NCBI GenBank assembly: GCA_946411385.1
Contig: CAMKDV010000003.1
Span: 1 to 64,000, forward strand
Reading direction: 5' to 3'
Source of the DNA: an uncultured Bacteroidales bacterium
Lineage (GTDB): Bacteria > Bacteroidota > Bacteroidia > Bacteroidales > Paludibacteraceae
DNA length: 64,000 bases
Shown here: positions 61,329 to 64,000 of the stretch, piece by piece
Layout of the letters: each line of letters opens with the position of its first letter
Numbering within the stretch: the stretch's first letter is position 1
The notes under the pieces: model-generated
The model's input: only the letters and a program-made list of their open reading frames with translations
The model's database searches: none
Told to the model about the DNA's origin: nothing
Made by a program: the position numbers and the translations under genes

Positions 61329-61892
61329 TTAAAACATGGTACCGTCGTCGAAACTGAGATCCTGGAATCCTTCGGCATCGAGGTCTTCCTCGTTGTAGCC
61401 GTTGGAGCCGTAGAAATCTTCGTCCATATCCAGGTCTCCCAAGTCGCCTTTGCCGTCCTTGCCGAGGATAGCATCGAGGTTATCTTCGGTCTGGAGCTGC
61501 TGCGGGGCTTTGCCGATGGTCTCAACACATTCGACGCCTGTCATGTGTCCGGAACGGATCTCCTTGAGGCTGCCGAAGAAGCAACGCTCGAACATAGGAT
61601 CGAAGATGTAGATGAGGCGCTGGCCTTGCTCGGTGAGCAGGTCGCTCAGATGGGTCTGGTCCATGACCATGTTCTCATACTGATCGGTATCGCCCATCTC
61701 GATGAGGGTGATCTCTTGCTCTTTCTCCCAACGGTCGTTGCAGATAAAGAACGAGGTCATCTGGTCGTCAGGATACTCGACGGACTCAAGGATAGCCTTG
61801 TGCAGGTCGAGGAACAAGGCATCGCTATCGGCTTCGAAGACGCGACGGAAGCGGCTAACTTCATCGCAAGAGAATGTAATACGATAAATCAT
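61329..61892 (-). CDS. plasmid pRiA4b ORF-3-like family protein
   Basis: 187 aa. Begins MIYRITFSCDEVSRFRRVFE, with ICNDRWEKEQEITLIEMGD and LIYIFDPMFERCFFGSLKEI, the pattern of the pRiA4b ORF-3-like family common in Bacteroidota, and a very acidic C-terminal 50 residues. Function unknown. It lies 5 nt upstream of miaA and has a promoter at 61914-61947. Confidence 0.82.
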   Translation of the reverse strand: MIYRITFSCDEVSRFRRVFEADSDALFLDLHKAILESVEYPDDQMTSFFICNDRWEKEQEITLIEMGDTDQYENMVMDQTHLSDLLTEQGQRLIYIFDPMFERCFFGSLKEIRSGHMTGVECVETIGKAPQQLQTEDNLDAILGKDGKGDLGDLDMDEDFYGSNGYNEEDLDAEGFQDLSFDDGTMF

Positions 61893-61913
61893 GACGTTTC
61901 ACAATTTTGTTAG

Positions 61914-61947
61914 TGCAAAGATACAATAATTTTTCGAAATATGCAAA
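61914..61947 (-). promoter_or_regulatory. promoter of the pRiA4b-like and miaA operon
   Basis: Minus-strand TATCTTTGCA (61923-61914) and TTTGC (61947-61943), 19 nt apart. Confidence 0.75.
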
Positions 61948-62055
61948 TCTTTCGTCGATTTTTTTGGCAGACAGGTCTGCGCAATGCATGTATGCAAAGT
62001 AAACATATTAAAACGAAAATAATTGCTGAGGGGTATAAAAAAAGTGCGCTGAACA

Positions 62056-62231
62056 TTTGGAGGAATGGATTTTTTTTTGTAACTTTGTATGCTTTTTGTG
62101 GCATGACCGTCAGGTAATGCCTGAAAGTGAGCGGCAGTCGTCGGATGTGGCGAGCCGTAAAACAAATACATTAATTAACAAATGGAGGGCGTAATCCAAC
62201 CCAGCTCTCCGCAAAAGAAACAAACAAAATT
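62056..62231 (+). promoter_or_regulatory. promoter and folded leader of the rpsF operon
   Basis: TTTGG (62056-62060), 19 nt, TAACTTTGTA (62080-62089). The leader contains a hairpin GGCAT...ATGCC (62100-62104 with 62117-62121) with an exposed ACCG, similar in outline to the S6:S18-binding leader motif known from many phyla. Feedback control by the ribosomal proteins would be the expected role. The match is by eye only. Confidence 0.55.
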
Positions 62232-62576
62232 ATGGTAAATCACTACGAGACCGTTTTCGTTCTTACCCCCGTTTTGTCTGAGCCACAGATGAAGGAAGCG
62301 GTCGACAAATTCGAGAACCTTCTCACGCAGAATGGCGGCACCATGCTGAACCGTGAGGAGTGGGGTTTGCGCAAACTGGCGTATCCCATCCAAGCAAAGA
62401 CGTCGGGCTTCTACTGCGTACTTCAGTATGATGTAGAGACGGCATTCATTGCAAAGCTCGAGACAGAGTTCACCCGTGATGAGCGCGTGCTTCGCTTCCT
62501 CACGACCCGTCTTGACAAGTATGCTTTTGAGTATGCTGAAAAACGTCGTAACCACACTAAAAAAGAGGAGGCTTAA
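62232..62576 (+). CDS. rpsF: 30S ribosomal protein S6
   Basis: 114 aa. Binds 16S rRNA together with S18. The typical N-terminus [20 protein letters not shown], the [20 protein letters not shown] core and a lysine/glutamate-rich end. First gene of rpsF-rpsR-rplI. Confidence 0.98.
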   Translation: MVNHYETVFVLTPVLSEPQMKEAVDKFENLLTQNGGTMLNREEWGLRKLAYPIQAKTSGFYCVLQYDVETAFIAKLETEFTRDERVLRFLTTRLDKYAFEYAEKRRNHTKKEEA

Positions 62577-62578
62577 TC

Positions 62579-62845
62579 ATGGCACAGAATGAAGAGATTC
62601 GCTACCTGACCCCGAAACAGACGGATCAGAAGAAGAAAAAGTACTGCCGCTTCAAGAAAGCCGGTATCAAGTACGTAGACTACAAGGACCCCGAGTTCCT
62701 GAAGAAGTTCCTCAACGAGCAAGGCAAGATCCTTCCGCGTCGTATCACAGGTACTTCGCTGAAGTTCCAGCGCAAAGTTGCTCAGGCTGTTAAGAAAGCT
62801 CGCCACTTGGCATTGCTGCCTTACGTAACGGATATGATGAAGTAA
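62579..62845 (+). CDS. rpsR: 30S ribosomal protein S18
   Basis: 88 aa. Shows [40 protein letters not shown] and [12 protein letters not shown], diagnostic for S18. Starts 2 nt after rpsF. Confidence 0.98.
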   Translation: MAQNEEIRYLTPKQTDQKKKKYCRFKKAGIKYVDYKDPEFLKKFLNEQGKILPRRITGTSLKFQRKVAQAVKKARHLALLPYVTDMMK

Positions 62846-62881
62846 ACTGAAATTGAACACTAAAATTGAAAGGAGAACATC

Positions 62882-63334
62882 ATGGAAGTTATATTGATTC
62901 AAGACGTAGCCAACCTGGGCTACAAGAACGATATCGTTAAGGTACGCGACGGTTATGGCCGCAACTACTTGTTGCCTAACAAGATGGCCATCATCGCCAA
63001 CGAGAGCAACCGCAAGCAGCTCGCCGAGAACCTGAAGCAACAGGCTCACAAGCTTGCCAAACTGCTGGCAGACGCTCAGGCACTGGCAGAGAAACTTGCA
63101 GCTATCGTTATCACCGTTCCGGTGAAAGCTAACGAGGACGGCAAGATCTTCGGTACGGTAACCACCGCACAGATTGCTGACGCCCTGAAAGCTCAGGAGA
63201 TTGAGGTAGACAAGAAAGTCATCACTGTTGAACCTATCAAGGAACTCGGTGAGTACGAGGCAAGCGCCCGTCTGCACCGCGAAGTGAAGGCCACGATCAA
63301 GATTAACGTAGTAGCTGAAGCTGCTGCTGAGTAA
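62882..63334 (+). CDS. rplI: 50S ribosomal protein L9
   Basis: 150 aa. N-terminal 23S-binding domain MEVILIQDVANLGYKNDIVK and GYGRNYLLPNKMAIIA, a long helix, and a C-terminal domain (NEDGKIFGTVTTAQIADALK). Alanine-rich end. Confidence 0.98.
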   Translation: MEVILIQDVANLGYKNDIVKVRDGYGRNYLLPNKMAIIANESNRKQLAENLKQQAHKLAKLLADAQALAEKLAAIVITVPVKANEDGKIFGTVTTAQIADALKAQEIEVDKKVITVEPIKELGEYEASARLHREVKATIKINVVAEAAAE

Positions 63335-63367
63335 TTCGTAATTTTTAATTTTTAATTTGTAATTACA

Positions 63368-63622
63368 ATGAAAGCAGGAATTCATCCCGAGAACTACCGC
63401 GTAGTAGTATTCAAAGATATGTCGGATGGCACACAGTTCTTCAGCCGCTCATGCGCCAACACGAAGGACACCATCGAGATCGACGGTCAGACCTATCCGC
63501 TTATCAAGTTGGAGATCTCCAACACGTCGCACCCGTTCTACACAGGCAAATCGAAACTGGTGGATACGGCAGGTCGTGTGGACAAATTCATGTCCCGCTA
63601 CGGCGACCGCAAGCGCAAATAA
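63368..63622 (+). CDS. rpmE: 50S ribosomal protein L31 type B
   Basis: 84 aa. Type B L31 (RpmE2 type) without the zinc-binding CxxC of type A. Shows MKAGIHPENYRVVVFKDMSD and SHPFYTGKSKLVDTAGRVDK. Preceded by simple AATTTTTAATTTTTAATT-type sequence (63338-63366). Confidence 0.96.
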   Translation: MKAGIHPENYRVVVFKDMSDGTQFFSRSCANTKDTIEIDGQTYPLIKLEISNTSHPFYTGKSKLVDTAGRVDKFMSRYGDRKRK

Positions 63623-63628
63623 CCCACT

Positions 63629-63665
63629 ACGAGGCGAGCACCATGCTCGCCTCGTGTGTTTTTGG
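63629..63665 (+). terminator. terminator of the ribosomal protein operon
   Basis: ACGAGGCGAGC (63629-63639) and GCTCGCCTCGT (63645-63655) form an 11-bp perfect stem with a 5-nt loop, followed by GTGTTTTT. Confidence 0.9.
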
Positions 63666-63670
63666 GGCTG

Positions 63671-63730
63671 TTAGCTCTTAGCCATTAGCCATTGGCGCCA
63701 ATAGCAAAAAGCCAATAGCCAATAGCCGAT
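63671..63730. repeat. TAGCCATT/AATAGCC simple inverted repeats
   Basis: TTAGCCATTAGCCATTGGC is followed by several GCCAATAGC units in inverted orientation around a GGCGCC centre. It lies between the terminator and the next gene and belongs to the class of simple repeats seen inside several genes of this window. Confidence 0.6.
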
Positions 63731-63737
63731 ATAATCC

Positions 63738-64000
63738 ATGAAGAGAAAGAATAACACTATCTTACACGCGCGTACGAGCACAAGCCTACAGGAACTGATT
63801 GAGGCTAAGATGGGAGGAATGACGCCAACGAGCGTCAAGCAGTTGCTGCGTGCCCGCCGCGTACAAGTGAACGGCGCCGTGCAGACGCGAGGCGACATGC
63901 CTCTCAAGGCGGGCGATGAAGTGACCATCATATCGCAAGCCGCCACCACTACCCTACACCATCCGAAACTATCGCTCGTCTATGAAGACGACCATCTGAT
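63738..64000 (+). CDS. RluA-type pseudouridine synthase, N-terminal part
   Basis: 87 codons to the window edge. N-terminal S4 RNA-binding domain (LQELIEAKMGGMTPTSVKQL, RRVQVNGAVQTRGDMPLKAG), then LSLVYEDDHLI, the beginning of the RluA catalytic domain. Incomplete at the 3' end. Confidence 0.85.
   Translation, partial: MKRKNNTILHARTSTSLQELIEAKMGGMTPTSVKQLLRARRVQVNGAVQTRGDMPLKAGDEVTIISQAATTTLHHPKLSLVYEDDHL

Overview
The window looks like a Bacteroidales (Bacteroidota) chromosome segment. Nearly every promoter I could place has the Bacteroidota form (TTTG near -33, then 19-20 nt, then TAnnTTTG at -7). Shine-Dalgarno sites are not evident. Two secreted proteins end in short tails resembling type IX secretion sorting signals, lipoproteins are frequent, and there is a TonB-receptor-type beta-barrel and an 88-nt-class tRNA-Ser(CGA). 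Gene order is accessory on the left and housekeeping (miaA, rpsF-rpsR-rplI-rpmE) on the right. All assignments come from reading the sequence; no searches were run.

Region 1 (1-8.2 kb, minus strand): a left end with a short inverted-repeat block, CATTTGGTTTT iterons, an unknown 148-aa gene behind a folded leader RNA, a complete type I restriction-modification operon (hsdM-hsdS-hsdR) preceded by a coupled 92-aa ORF, and a lipoprotein. Region 2 (8.1-17.9 kb): one giant secreted LamG/Ig-like surface protein (about 3,235 aa) in an operon with that lipoprotein. A 59-bp terminator-plus-promoter block is duplicated perfectly on both sides of this operon. Region 3 (18-24.1 kb): a shrunken DUF3987-type remnant, a Fic protein, and a complete DpnII-type restriction-modification operon (DpnD-like ORF, Dam-type methylase, DpnII endonuclease, DpnA-type methylase).

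Region 4 (24.2-38.5 kb, minus strand): outer-membrane receptor, AraC regulator, HIT protein, msrA, small membrane proteins, acetyltransferase, MalY/PatB lyase, two short-chain dehydrogenases, FMN oxidoreductase and acyl-ACP thioesterase. Region 5 (38.6-45.2 kb): an EmrAB-like efflux pair (MFS pump and HlyD adaptor) whose halves are separated by about 3.9 kb holding a DUF1016 nuclease, an AT-rich LTA-synthase-like membrane enzyme and two structured RNA blocks. Region 6 (45.3-60 kb): redox and stress genes (acetyltransferase, nitroreductase, monooxygenase, flavodoxins, hydrolase, TetR, AraC), a 2-hydroxyacyl-CoA dehydratase/activase pair, two cupin remnants, and a sharp chimeric junction carrying a prophage scrap. 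Region 7 (60-64 kb): tRNA-Ser with att-like repeats, miaA, a pRiA4b ORF-3-like gene, the rpsF operon and an RluA-type synthase running off the edge.

The most interesting signal is a shared RNA architecture at three unrelated loci (764-899 minus, 20984-21122 plus, 41748-41934 plus). Each has a long outer stem whose apical strand is complementary to a segment just 3' of the stem, and that segment runs into U residues 18-70 nt before the start codon of the next gene (unknown 148-aa gene, DpnII-system dam, LTA-synthase-like gene). It looks like a leader-RNA switch or pseudoknot family travelling with defence and accessory genes. A second theme is dense packing of signals: terminator hairpins whose loop holds the -33 box of the next gene's promoter, repeated at five places.
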